From Rhyzopertha dominica (Eukaryota > Arthropoda > Insecta > Coleoptera > Bostrichidae): 64,000 nucleotides of DNA. The stretch spans positions 24,857,786-24,921,785 of the forward strand of contig QCXZ01000041.1 in the NCBI GenBank assembly GCA_025024175.1. The letters are read 5' to 3'. The first letter of the stretch is position 1, and each line of letters opens with the position of its first letter. Below, in pieces: positions 11,170-23,221 of this stretch. Made by a program: the position numbers and the translations under genes. Below the pieces are notes generated by a model. It saw nothing but the letters and a program-made list of their open reading frames with translations, searched no databases and was not told where the DNA came from.

Positions 11170-11817
11170 AATAAGTTCTCAGTAGGGTCTCTTTGTAGGC
11201 TAGGTTTATTATTTTAGTCACTGTTTCTGTTTTCAGGACAGAAACTATTTATTTTTGAATTACAACTGTAATCCTATCTTTTGTTTTTAATATTCACAGC
11301 AGTAGTTCACAGGCGATGATGAACACATTACATAGTCGGATATGAAAATTCGTTTACAATAATAAAAATAAAAACGAAGCAGCAGAAAAACCCTCATCAT
11401 TTGTTGTTTGGATATTCGTAAAAAACCTGGTTTCCTTGCTAAAAAATCGACATTCACTCTTAGTTGACGTAGTGGTACACATGTTGTTAGTTACGGGATA
11501 AGCACAACTACATTCACAAATCAACAGAACATTGATGGGCTGGGTAACTGTACTGGCGCGTTGTCTAACCGTTTATTATGAGCTGTATCTCTGTATCTAT
11601 CTATATACTATACTACAGAAAATATATTTGTACTTTTTTACAATAAGAATATTTAAATGTAAGTGAAAAAGGCACATTATTATCACATAAATAATTACGG
11701 ATATAAGCTAGAGCCACTAATAACTACAGACAGGTTCGAAACGTCGAAAGGTCGAAACTTTGCACCTGATGGTATAATTATGCTATATTATATCATATTT
11801 CACTTAATATTAACATA
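11170..11817. other. Gene-free stretch downstream of the EcKinase gene
   Basis: It holds the likely 3' UTR of the minus-strand kinase. TTTATT at about 11571 is AATAAA on the minus strand. No other feature was seen. Confidence 0.4.
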
Positions 11818-13035
11818 TTAATTTTGCAAGCACTCAATTAAAGGAATAAGTGTATCAGTGAGTCTTTCCCTAAATTCGCTATTTTCCTTGAATTCTTTCG
11901 TAACGTGTTTGCTTCTGTTGGTGAATGCAAATTCATTAAATGTCGCTTCATCAGAAACAATAAGGTTTGCTAACTTATTGCTAACGTAAACGTTCGTTCC
12001 ATTAATAACTGCTTCCAATAATGCGGGTAGCCTGTAAAATTTCAGACTTTCCTCAAAACCATTTTTGGACATAATAGTGCTGGGACATACGTCGTTCTTG
12101 ATTAGGTTTGAAGCGAAATGTGTATAGTAGGTTTCCAAGAAATACTGTAGGTAGTCTGACAAAACATGTGAACTCATATTTAAATACAAAAAGTTTAAGA
12201 CTTCGTAAGCAGGAGGTACATAACGAGAAAGCTGAAAATCTATAATCTTGACGCAGGAATTTTCCGGTTTGAACATAATATTGTTATGCCATAGGTCGTC
12301 GTGCATTATTACATTACGAAAACGGCTTGAGGGCCTCAAGTATTCTGCTAACTTAGTTTCGACGAAATTCCACAAATTGCTGATGATGTTGTTCTGGTTT
12401 TGGTATTGTGGTAACAGCTGAATGCAGTCAGCTACAGCCTTAGTCACGTTTCGTAACCATTTGTTTCTCACATGGCCGGGGATAAAGGAAAATGTAGCTT
12501 CTTGGAGTTCTTCTTTGAAGTGATCTATTAAGCGATAACATTCGCGTTCGTCTGCCATTCGTTCTTCAAGTATTATCGACGATGAATGGAAGATTGCCAG
12601 TGTTTTCAAAGCCAAAAGGCAAAGCTCCGTCGTTAAAAACTTTTCTGTACGATATCCTTGCTGAATCAAGTCTTCCAGCACAATACATGAATCAGGCTTG
12701 ACAAGATAACAAACTGGTGAAAACTGCAGCCCAACAATATCCGTCAGTTTAGGTAGTATGTTTTGATATATCATGGTTTCTTTCCTGAAAACAAGCATTT
12801 CTTCTAAATAATCCTTCATACCTTGGTTACTTTGTGGTAAGCATTTAACGAAAAAGCTTAGTTTATCTTTTTCACCATTTTCGTTTTCATAGTGGATCCA
12901 GAGACGGTAGTGGTCACCCAGAAACCCCAAAGCATTTTCACTAAAACGTCCTATTTCAAAATCTATCAACGCTTTTGAGTTATGCGAGTGGTTTCTAAGG
13001 ATTTTCTTGCAATCTGTGTCTGTTATGATTTCCAT
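11818..13035 (-). CDS. EcKinase/CHK kinase-like protein (ecdysteroid-kinase-like family)
   Basis: A single-exon gene of 405 residues, the usual length for the insect EcKinase-like (CHK) family. The fold is related to choline/aminoglycoside kinases and is thought to phosphorylate small molecules such as ecdysteroids or xenobiotics. A VAIK-like lysine is K64 and a helix-C glutamate is E86. The catalytic loop is H245-D246-D247-L-W-H-N251-N252, and the metal-binding motif is DFQ at 266-268. No signal peptide or membrane segment is present, so it is probably cytosolic. All key residues are present and the frame is intact. The substrate cannot be read from the sequence. The gene stands alone among transposons. 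Confidence 0.9.
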   Translation of the reverse strand: MEIITDTDCKKILRNHSHNSKALIDFEIGRFSENALGFLGDHYRLWIHYENENGEKDKLSFFVKCLPQSNQGMKDYLEEMLVFRKETMIYQNILPKLTDIVGLQFSPVCYLVKPDSCIVLEDLIQQGYRTEKFLTTELCLLALKTLAIFHSSSIILEERMADERECYRLIDHFKEELQEATFSFIPGHVRNKWLRNVTKAVADCIQLLPQYQNQNNIISNLWNFVETKLAEYLRPSSRFRNVIMHDDLWHNNIMFKPENSCVKIIDFQLSRYVPPAYEVLNFLYLNMSSHVLSDYLQYFLETYYTHFASNLIKNDVCPSTIMSKNGFEESLKFYRLPALLEAVINGTNVYVSNKLANLIVSDEATFNEFAFTNRSKHVTKEFKENSEFRERLTDTLIPLIECLQN

Positions 13036-13115
13036 ATCAACAAGAACTATTTCACCTTAATGTGTCACTCTAGCGATAACGATACTGTTTGTTATAATAT
13101 GAAATAGTGTTATAT

Positions 13116-13124
13116 GCTTTTATA
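13116..13124 (-). promoter_or_regulatory. Putative TATA box of the EcKinase gene
   Basis: On the minus strand the bases read TATAAAAGC, about 80 bases upstream of the start codon. An Inr-like ACAGTAT lies near 13082-13088. The spacing to that Inr (about 38 bases) is slightly long. Confidence 0.4.
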
Positions 13125-13129
13125 TGAAC

Positions 13130-13698
13130 GGTCAAGGGCGCCACCAGCTCGCAAGCGAAGGAGGGGGCGAGCAAAAAAGAAAACAATTGGGAAAGGGAAA
13201 ACCGCTTTAGTAATTGTAAGAATGAAAAACAAGGTAATGGACAAATTTTAGCTATCGGTATACTAATCGATGTATCTCAACAAAACATCGATATAATTTA
13301 AATAATATTTTATGTGTGAATATATTTTTGCCATCCGGACAAACCATACTTCAATACGGGCCTTATATGACTCGGCACTTTACAGAACTTCACAAAATCT
13401 TGGACGTTTCGTAGAAAGGAGAGATTCGACACTTCCATTGAAATTACATAGTATCTTGAATTGACACTAAGGACCAGCAGGTTTACCTAATAATCTTCCG
13501 GCGCAGTCGTCCAGTATAGTATGAAAAATGAGTAAACCATATTTCACTTGAAAATGAATTTTAAGTATGCGCTCAAATATTGGTGATATTATTTACATAA
13601 ATATTATTAAAAATTGCTACCAAAAGCTGTAGTACCTTTTAAGGAATGCATAACTTAAAATGAAAATTTCACACTAATTGATGACGTAACTATACGTA
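13130..13698. other. Gene-free stretch
   Basis: It contains a short GC-rich patch at about 13138-13170 and otherwise AT-rich sequence. Nothing further could be supported. Confidence 0.4.
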
Positions 13699-13885
13699 TA
13701 CAGGGTGATCAATTAAGGCTGGACAGCGGCTGCATCTTGGAAACTCGATGTGCTAGAATCTTGAGGTATTTTTTTAAATAAATATGGCCATTCAGATTTC
13801 ATTTAAAATATTATGAACTTATATACATATAACTTTGCCGCTATAGGTGGCGCATTTAATATGACATATCAAGGGATCGCTTATT
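13699..13885 (+). repeat. Dispersed repeat with TACAGGGTGATC terminus, copy 1
   Basis: It matches 57745-57923 over about 180 bp. Shared blocks are TACAGGGTGATCA, TTAAGGCTGGA, AGCGGCTG, GTGCTAGAATCTT, TTTCATTTAAAATAT, GGTGGCGCATTTAA and TGACATATCAA. No coding capacity was seen. The family is not identified. Confidence 0.75.
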
Positions 13886-16800
13886 TCTCCAAAAAGTTGC
13901 AGTACAATGTTGGCTTAAGATAAACCCATTATGATCTATATTTACTTCTTAGCAAATTTTATTTGAAAATGTTTTTCCTAGTTGCTATGGTAACAACCCC
14001 AGGAGGGGTAGAAACTTCAAATCTTCAAAATAGCATAACTTAAGTACGGTTTGAGCGAAATCAATGAATAATGGCTAGTTTTAAAGTGAATTTATGCTTT
14101 TCAATACTATCATCCATAATTTATAATTTATTGCAACTGTTTGACAAAGGGAGGAGTTATTTACGAAAATTTTAAATTTGATCAGATATCTTTAAAAAAT
14201 CAAATGCAACCTATAGACTTTTTTGATAGTCACTATAGCTCCTTAATTAAGCAAGCTTAATTTGAAAATTGGAGGCCAATATCTATCTTCGTTTCTTGGT
14301 TATAGTAAAATAACTGCGAACCCAGCCTTGGCTTCGACTATTTTTTTGAAATAATTTGTCATATTAAGAAAGGTCAAACGTTGCTTATAAATTACAACTT
14401 ATTAGGTCACGTTAGATCGGTGATTTGCCAGCAACGGCGGACACTTAGACGATCATTGATAATTTTTCTGTTATACGTACAAGTACAATAGTTTTGTTAT
14501 TATAACATTCTATTTTATCAGAAACAGAAAATCATTTTGTTATAAAATGTTTAGTGCTTATTTTTGTTGTGTGAGTCTTTCACTAGAACTTCGAATTTTT
14601 AAATATACAAATGTGTAATTTTTTAATAAATTGGGAGTACAGTTGAATTCAGCAATATGTCTATTATCCAAGATTTCAAGAACAAGCGGTTGTTTTTCGA
14701 ACTTTATTGCATGGAAGAGTTTCGTTTGTCAATCCATCAGCTCAATTTTATGTATTTAAAATTTTAAGTACTTAAAACAGAGCCTACTTATTTTCCATTT
14801 AATAAATTGTAATGCAAAACTGAAAAGTAAACCTGATGAACCTGTAGCTGTAGTTATCAACATCCGGCAATGAGTTGAAATTCTCAAGGGTGTTATAAGT
14901 TTTGTGTCAGTAAACGGATTAGCGCCGTTGCCAATAACCAAAGAAGTTGGTTCCGCAGTTGATGAACTCTTTTGCGTTGAATGATGCATTACGTAGTAAA
15001 AACTTGAATATAATGCATTAAATATACTAAACTAATAAAAATTATACATAGCACAAAACAAACCTCTTTTTGTCTCGCCACTGGAAATGTCTTAATTTTT
15101 TAATTTGGATGTTCCTCTTTTGTCTACATTCCAGCTGGGCAACTGCCTCCCCTCCCCCTTCTTTGATCTTTGCAAGGCTCTTGCAAATGGTAGAAAATCG
15201 TTTGGTATGTGTATTCTAAGCATTGTTATATTTTGTAAATAAAAACCAGGTTTAACAAATTACATTGTGGTGTCAGAATAGTTTAGAGCAATGATTATCG
15301 CAAACTCCATAGCAACTATCTATTATAATGCTGCAGTACACACTTAAAAGATAATATTTGTACATTTGTCAAAAAAAGATCTAAAACAATATAACATATA
15401 TTCCCCCGCATACAACTGAGGCTATTATTAAATACAGTTAACAAGTTCCCTGGATTAAATCTGTTCCAAACTCTGCCCACTTTGTTATATTACGTGAATG
15501 TCATCATAGGCCGTTAATGCGTCTCAATTTCATTACGAGACAAGCTCTTAACGAAGTAGCGTGGGTTCCTACACTATTTCCTTTCAGGACCGTATCTAAG
15601 GATATCTGGGTCTGTCGTTAGTTCTAGGCAAATAAATACCAGATATATTAAAAAGTTTATACCTATGTGATATTTTGGGAAATAGAAATAATCCTTCACA
15701 TATATTTATTAGTAATTAACATACAATACAGAAAGTTGCTTTTAATTGTAAACAGTGTATTATACATATATTATTAGCGGATATTAAATGAGAGACAATT
15801 TCATTAATTAAAGATTTATTACAAATTTTGATCTAGAACTTTAACATACAATTTTGTATGAGATGAAGACGTGCACATTTGAGTATGCTCTTCAGGTAAT
15901 TCATTTCCGTATGACATTCAGAAGTTCTCAAATAACAGTAATTTGAGACATTAGTCTTGAAAACGTAGAAGTTTAAGAATGAAAAGTTTAGTAAGAAACA
16001 CATGTACAGTTGAGTGTTTAATTTCTGGCTATACATTTCTGAAATGTTTTATTAAGTAATTTTGATTTCAGTTTTTTCTAAAAAACAATTTTACCAATTT
16101 AGCATTTTGAGCGATGAAATCGGATGGCTAAAGGTTAAAAATATTTGGACCTTGTTGTATTGTTATATTATAGGGTTTCAAACAAAATGTGTACAGTTCA
16201 CCTTAGTAGTCCTGTTCTTTATAGCTTGTGAAAGCATTAATTAATCGATTTTAACTGTAGTGCTCATCAATAAGTAAGCTATACAATTTTCTCTAATAGC
16301 TTAAAGACGAAAATCCCAAGCCGTGTGGATAGTAGCCCAAAATATTATATAAATCTCAAGTCAACATTAACAATATCATTTGTTCGTCATGGGTTTAATT
16401 GTCAAGTGTTAACTTAACTAATGCTGTACCTCACAATCTTGTTTAATAAGAGCAAACACTATTATATAACGACTTGTGTCTTTAGACTAAAATATAAACA
16501 AAAGTTTTGCAGTCGTGCATTGTATTTGAACGCGAGTGGTCGAAAATAATATCAAGTGTATCCTTGTATATATACTGCCATTTACTCTCTGATTAGCAGA
16601 CTGCAGGTTTTATTGTTGCTTGTTATTGTCTAAACATTACTTAATAACATGTAACACCAAATTAAATCTTAATGAATAGCTAAACATGAAAACTTGAAAA
16701 CGATACCAGAAACTAATGCTATGCTGATAACTACCGAAATTGAAATTTAAGTATCACTTCTATTGCTGATGAAAATCAATTATACAGGGTATATCAATAA

Positions 16801-18506
16801 ACATAATAAATGCATAAAAACAGAGAGGAAAGCACCAGATAAACTATTATAAAAGTAAAATAATGTTTCTTTGAATGATTCGTATGGTTAATATTCGTTT
16901 AATATATACATTGCGTCTATAGCAAATAGAAGCTCCCATACCGTTTTATTCTCGTCATTTCATCTTTTCTACGTTGCTTTTCCATCAAAGAATTGAACTT
17001 GATATCGTGTATAAGGATCAAATGACATATTCACCTCAGCTTAAACTGTCGTTTTATATACATCTTTTACAATTGCGAAGAAAATAAGCAACTAAATCAA
17101 TATTGTAGTAACTCATGCTTTATTTGTTCAACATTTGTATTCGTGATGATTTTGGTATGTGCGTATGTGTGATGATCGCCAGGCAACGAACAAGACGTAG
17201 GAAAATAATGATAATCGAATTAGTAGAAAGTAAACAAGGAGCGAGCATTAATGCGTTTTGGAAAAACGGTTGGAGTTTTAAAGGCCAGACAGGTTTTATT
17301 TAAAGCTTTTCTTGTATTGATAAGACCGTTTGTGGACAAGAACACCTTATTTAATTTGTGTATTGAATGTTGTGTGAATTGGTGATGTTATTTTTGTTTA
17401 GTTCCCTGCTATTATAGGGGTATAATACCTTTTGAAATAATATATGAATTGTGTATACAATGCTTCGGTGTCTTGTTGTTGCTGAGGGTTTACATTAGAT
17501 CAAACTACCCGTAATCACCTGACTTACACGGTGTATTCACCAATTATTTAGGGCCCGGTCGGTTTGGTCAGGTGGTTGCTTTGCTTCGAAACAATTCAAT
17601 ACGTAATGTACTACTTTATAGGTATTTTTGACGTTGAACAAGATGAATTTACATTTATATATATTGTATCGAGCACTAAACATCATCCGAATAGATAGGG
17701 GAATTGGAATATATGAAGTTGGATCCGTACCATTAAATGACAGGACTAGGCTACTGTATTTTGTTTACCAATGAAGAGTTTCACAAAAAGAGGGGTGATT
17801 GATTGTTACAACGAACACGTTTATGCATATAAGCATGCGTCAAGTTTAAATAGTATTAATACCAATTTAAAATCAATCTGTGAGCTGAAATAATAGGTAA
17901 TAAAAAATAAAATTGAATACGTTTAAAAGTGCACTGAAACATTTTGAAATCACTATATGGTTTTTGTTCGTGCTTTATTTTCCACTATTTATCGAATAAT
18001 TCGACGATCTGTTGGGATTTACCGGTAACCGCTAGATAAGAAGTTTTGGCTTGTTTGCATACCATCCTCATCTGATGCTGTCCCTTACCGTTGAGCACTG
18101 GCGTAACCGACTGTATATGCAGGAATTGTATACTGATATTTTAGTGTATGAGTATGCATGATGCTCAAACAAGCATAAGAATGCAACATAGTGAAAGACG
18201 GGGTCTGTAATTTTGGACTGGAAGGCACATGTAATAATGGTGTAATGGGCTATCGCTCACGGTAGTAGATCACCTTCATTCTACATCAAAGGCAACATGA
18301 TCGGCCAGCGTTATGTCCAGAATGTAGTGAACCACACGTTTTAGTCTGCCTTGTTCCATCCCCAATTATGTCAAGAAAACAATGCACGACCACAGCAAGT
18401 TTGAAGTTGTTTTATTTAAAATTCCTCAAACTATTTCTTGGCTTGACCAGATCTAATCTTTCTCTTATCAAACACGTCTGGGGCATTATGGGTAGATTAG
18501 TGCTTA
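13886..18506. other. AT-rich intergenic sequence
   Basis: No convincing gene on either strand. Short frames here have no family resemblance. A GTTGCTATGGTAAC block near 13981 resembles the GTTACCATGGCAAC block at about 31016, suggesting remnants of one repeat family. A TACAGGGTATATC word at about 16783 resembles the same family end. Confidence 0.4.
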
Positions 18507-19017
<511 letters not shown>

Positions 19018-19049
19018 TGACATGTTGTTTTCCGGGCTGGTTCCCACGT

Positions 19050-19110
19050 TGGTTATTAGACCTTGACGTTTCGACACTCATGTCGGTGTCTTCCTCAGAA
19101 GTAGCTCTGA
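19050..19110 (-). ncRNA. Candidate hammerhead ribozyme in PLE tail (minus copy)
   Basis: On the minus strand: CTGAGGA (19098-19092), one unpaired A, a hairpin with stem GACAC/GTGTC, then GAAAC (GAAA at 19072-19069), and a possible helix III of A-C with G-T closing onto GGTC (19062-19059), the expected cleavage triplet. CUGANGA...GAAA...UH is the hammerhead core. Helix I pairing is weak, and helix III is very short, as is known for PLE ribozymes. Confidence 0.6.
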
Positions 19111-19122
19111 AACTGAAGTGTC

Positions 19123-20085
19123 CTAGCCTGTTCGGGTATTTATACTCGTCCGGGTCACTGACGCGTGGGCGTTGTTACGCATGACCGGTTTCCAGATTCC
19201 AGGTAGGTCGATGCCCCGGTCTCGGTTGTAATTGTGCGGGTTCTTCTGGATTTGGATGGCTTCCTTGTACAGTCTCGGCCAGAATCTCGCTTCCCTCGAC
19301 AGCATTTGTGCTTCCTCGAATTTGATGATGTGGCCAGTCTCCATTCGATGTTCTGCTACAGCCGACCTATCACCTTGCCGGTCTCTGGTGTCCCTCATGT
19401 GCTCCTTGATTCTCGTGCTGATGTGCTTTCCGGTTTGGCCGATGTAAACCTTCCCACAGCTGCATGGGATGCTGTACACACCTTGTGTTTGTAGCTCCTC
19501 AATCGTCGAACGATATTTCGGAAAGGCGTTAGCTATCTTTCTCGGGGCGGTGAAGATGGTGTTTATATGATGTCTTCTCAGCAGCCGTCCGATCTTATCT
19601 GTACATCCATTGACGTAGGGCAGGTATGCCGCAGCGATGTGCTCCTCTGGTTCCTTCCTCCGTGGTTGCTTGTTGATAGCCTTCTCAATCTGTGCCTTAG
19701 GATATCCGTTCTTCTGTAGTGCACTGCGTAGATGTTCTAATTCCTCTTCTAGATGGTCTGGTTCGCTGACTAGCTTCGCCCGCTGTATCAGCGTGTTGAT
19801 GACTCCTTGTTTTTGGGCGGGGTGGTGGTGTGAATCTGCATGCAGGTAGCGATCCGTGTGGGTTGGCTTCCTATAGACCCGATGTCCTAGCGTGCCGTCT
19901 TGTTTCCTTGTCACCATCACATCCAGGAAGGGGAGGGCGCCGTTGGTCTCCATCTCCATCGTGAATTGTATGCCGCTATGGATGCTATTTAGATGGTCCA
20001 GGAACTCCTTTATGTTCTGTTCTCCATGCGGCCAGACGGTAAAAGTGTCGTCCACGTATCTAAACCAACACTTAGGTTTAAGCCG
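19123..20085 (-). pseudogene. PLE polyprotein, C-terminal part (RT end + GIY-YIG endonuclease)
   Basis: The open frame runs 20229 to 19123, but residues 1-48 read antisense through the opposing PLE copy and are an artefact of the junction. Genuine PLE sequence begins about residue 49. It includes the RT catalytic motif YVDD (58-61), the connector, and the endonuclease signature GVY (250-252) with VYIG (261-264). The preceding SIPCSCGK segment is typical of PLEs. The N-terminal RT motifs are missing, so no active RT is encoded here. The frame is otherwise intact to the normal C terminus. Confidence 0.85.
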
Positions 20086-20088
20086 TGC

Positions 20089-20338
20089 CGATAGGTCGGC
20101 TGTAGCAGAACATCGAATGGAGACTGGCCACATCATCAAATTCGAGGAAGCACAAATGCTGTCGAGGGAAGCGAGATTCTGGCCGAGACTGTACAAGGAA
20201 GCCATCGAAATCCAGAAGAACCCGCACAATTACAACCGAGACCGGGGCATCGACTTACCTGGAATCTGGAAACCGGTCATGCGTAACAACGTCCACGCGT
20301 CAGTGACCCGGACGAGTATAAATACCCGAACAGGCTAG
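20089..20338 (+). pseudogene. PLE polyprotein, extreme C-terminal fragment
   Basis: About 83 codons matching the C terminus of the minus-strand copy, with only a few differences (for example Glu for Gln and Val for Ala). It lacks RT and the GIY-YIG catalytic motifs. The frame continues upstream only through antisense sequence of the other copy. Confidence 0.85.
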
Positions 20339-20349
20339 GTCATTTCAGT

Positions 20350-20412
20350 TTCAGAGCTACTTCTGAGGAAGACCCCGACATGAGTGTCGAAACGTCAAGG
20401 TCTAATAGCCAA
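20350..20412 (+). ncRNA. Candidate hammerhead ribozyme in PLE tail (plus copy)
   Basis: The same core as the minus copy: CTGAGGA at 20363-20369, GAAA at 20389-20392 and GGTC at 20399-20402. One base of helix II differs (GACCC against GTGTC), which breaks one pair, so this copy is probably weaker. Confidence 0.5.
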
Positions 20413-20457
20413 CGTGGGAACCAGCCCGGAAAACAACATGTCATCGACAACAACCAC

Positions 20458-21000
20458 GGAAGCCTTCAAACCAGAAAACCCCATTATCTTCATCAGATCA
20501 GTTCATTCTCCTCTGATTACTCAATGTCTTCAACAAGCCCCCGATGATATAGAAGACTGGTTCTCCCAATGGCGAATCGGAGTCAACGCCGAAAAGGGCT
20601 CTGCATTGTTTCTGAGCAAAAGAAGAAAGTAGCCCGACTGATTTTGATCGCGACATCCCGTGGAAAGAAAATCCCTGATATCTGGGCATTACGATCGACA
20701 GGAAGCTGCTGTGGAAACCACACATCGAAGACTGAGCCTGCCTGCTAATCCGCAATAGCAAGCGACAAGATCTTGATATACAAGACGACACCTCGGCCAC
20801 TGATGAAATACGCATGTGCAACATGGGGCTACGCATCTGCTACACATATCAAACATTTCCGGGTTATCCGGAACGAGGTTCTCTGCTTCTCACATACACA
20901 GGGATCTCGAAGGTGATACGATCTAGAAATTCATCCAAGAAGCAGCAGCCAAGGTATTCCACAAAGCGGACGTTCACAAAAACCCCTTATTCGTAATCTG
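20458..21000 (+). pseudogene. Jockey-like non-LTR retrotransposon RT fragment
   Basis: Degenerate coding sequence resembling the region after the catalytic motif of Jockey-clade RT. Recognisable stretches are IEDWFSQWRIGVNAEKG, then a stop, a DIPWKE-like stretch and a YLGITIDRKLLWKPHI stretch in neighbouring frames. Several stops and frame changes are present. No 5' or 3' end, poly(A) or target duplication was recognised. It joins directly to the PLE tail. Confidence 0.65.
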
Positions 21001-21485
21001 GGAGATTAGGAGATTACGATGAAGAGGAAACACTTACCGACAAGAGGCGCAAGATGATGCTGCTACAGTAGCCCCAAAACCCTGACAACGTACAAGGGCA
21101 GTATGTCAGTTATGCCAACCGGATGGCATGAATCTCACAGATGCAGCAATTTAAGAACATGATATTAACATAAAATATCATATTTGCCCACTTTTCCCAT
21201 AAGAATCTAACATATATGATGGGAGAAAATGATATTTATATCAGAGGCTCCATATCAGAAGACCGAAAAGTCAAAATCAATCCATGTAGTCTGTGTTAGT
21301 ACGGCAGCTGTGCTGAAGAGGTTTTATAAGTCAAAATAGCTGTTTACAGATTGTTCTGACCTGACACAGACAACATGTCAGTATTAATTTTGATTAAAGT
21401 ATAAATTTTGATACGCGTTGATACACGTTTATACAGTAAATAAGTATCGATAATTTTATAACCAAGTCTTATTGTCCTATATAGG
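21001..21485. other. Gene-free stretch before the mariner-type element
   Basis: Degenerate, possibly further Jockey relic in the first 100 bases. Nothing else was seen. Confidence 0.35.
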
Positions 21486-23221
21486 GTCGCTACAAAGTAT
21501 GGAACCAGTAGGATATTTCAGGTTCTGTTTGACCGATTTTTCTAAAATTGTGCATGTGCCATGGGTAATTAAATTTTTTCTACTCCCTGTCAGCTCTCGT
21601 TTCCGAGATATGGGCGCAAATTGAATTTTTTAATTGGGAAGGGGTTGTCAAAAGGCACATCATGGAAAAGGATATTTTTCCTGATTTCAAAAATATATCA
21701 TAATAGTACAATTTATTGCTTTTGAGTTGAGAAAAGTGTAATAACAAACTTGGATCTTGCAAAAAACTTCGGGACAAAAACCATATTCGTTATTGCTAAC
21801 TAAGAACAAAAACTCCAGGTGTCTTCATTTTCCTCGTGAGTGGTGATAATTTTTATTCACTCAGTTAACTGAACATGATCGCATCGAAATTTTGATGATG
21901 ATTGATTATGCCGATAGAAGGCAAAATTATTGGGAAGTAGTTGCACTCTACAATGCAATTTATGAAGATCGTGAACCAATTGCCAGATCAACAGCTATTA
22001 AAACATTGCAACGTTTTGACGAAAACGACGGTGTTAAAAATCGTCAAAAACCAGGACGTCTAAAGGTTGCTATACGAGTAAGGAAAGTAGCATGAATGTC
22101 CTTTTATATGTGCAAGAGAATCCTAAGTGTTCCGTACAACAGCGTGCTCTCTCACCATATTAGCAGAGTATCTGTTCAAAAAATTTTGGAAAAAGAGAAG
22201 TTTTATCCATACAAAATTCACTTTTGAAAAAAGAGAAGTTTCATCCATACTAAATTGGGTTATGACAAGAACTGAGCGAAGATTATTTCGATCGTAGGAT
22301 AAAATTTTGCGAAGCCGCTATGAACATGATAGATGAAGATAAAAACATTTCAAATTGGATTATGTTTTCTGATGAAGTGACTTTTTGCCTCAATGGTAAT
22401 GTGAATAGACATAATTGCAGATATTAGTCAGACACAAATCCACATTGGCTGGAACAAGGCCACACACAACACCCTCAGAAAGTGAAAGTCTGGTGTGGTT
22501 ATCCACGTTCGTGGATATTTGTGAATGCGATATTTCCAGACAGATGGATTGGTAGGCGCGGAGCGATAGAATGTCCAGCACGTTCCCCTGATCTGACGCC
22601 GCTTGATTTTTTTCTGTGGGGGTATCTGAAAAATCGTATTTATGCTGATCGGCCCCATAATTTAAATTTAAAAGAACAAATCGGGGCAGAAATTCAGAAC
22701 TTACCTCCAAATATGCTACAAAGAACATTAGAGAACTTTTACTCAAGGCTGCATTACTGCCAGGAAATTAAGGGGGAACATTTTGAGCATCTTCTGTAAT
22801 GTAAATCTGAAAAAATACTGTATTTTCACTTTTAGGGTATCCGATTCGCAATAAATTGATCAAACTAGACGAAAATTATAACCAGTCAAGGAAAAATGGT
22901 AATACCTGGCTCTTTTATCCATTTTAGCGATAAAGAAGATTGTTTTCATTCTTTTCGTTCTTTGTCAGGCTCAGTTATTGCATTTACACTTTTCTCAACT
23001 CAGAAATAATAAGTTGTACAAGCGTTGTACATTTTTGAAATCAAGAAAAAATATTTGCCTTTTGACCCCCCCTTCCAATTTAAAAAAATGCAACTTGCGC
23101 CCGTATGTCGGGAACAAATCCAGATAATGCATTTTAATTACCCATAGACCTATGCACAATTTCAGAAAAATCGGTCGAACAAAACTAGAAATAACCTGCT
23201 GGTTCTATACTTTGTAGCGAC
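21486..23221 (+). mobile_element. Tc1/mariner (IS630)-type DNA transposon with long TIRs, defective
   Basis: The left end GTCGCTACAAAGTATGGAAC and the right end, read in reverse complement as GTCGCTACAAAGTATAGAAC, start inverted repeats. These continue imperfectly for about 250 bp each, including GACCGATTTTTCT and the ATGGGTAATTAAA region. The interior carries a transposase in pieces (21880-22799). The exact target duplication was not resolved. With 1.74 kb and a missing catalytic middle, the copy cannot move itself. Confidence 0.85.
21880..22799 (+). pseudogene. Transposase of mariner-type element, internally deleted
   Basis: The N-terminal part (21892-22095) looks like the helix-turn-helix of DUF4817-type transposases. 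A degenerate stretch follows with an FSDEVTFCLNG block at about 22365. A jump then occurs at about 22495-22510, from a KVWCG block straight to sequence that normally lies some 80-100 residues downstream. The end (to 22799) holds the SPDLTPLDFFLWG motif and the normal C terminus. Stops and a frame change separate the N-terminal and C-terminal pieces. Confidence 0.8.

Larger units (their letters stand above)
19018..20450. mobile_element. Inverted pair of Penelope-like retroelement (PLE) fragments
   Basis: Two 5'-truncated PLE copies face each other. The left copy (about 19018-20085, minus) carries the end of RT, the GIY-YIG endonuclease and the 3' tail. The right copy (about 20090-20450, plus) carries only the C-terminal end and tail. 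The shared tails make about 350-bp inverted arms around a roughly 700-bp spacer. The copies differ at scattered sites. PLEs are known for such inverted and tandem arrangements and for hammerhead ribozymes in their terminal repeats. Confidence 0.88.

Noticed and set aside
14756..14989. 77-residue minus-strand frame
   Set aside because: No domain resemblance and no promoter or splice support.
20086..20229. N-terminal 48 residues of the minus-strand PLE frame
   Set aside because: They read antisense through the opposing PLE copy; RT homology begins only at about residue 49.
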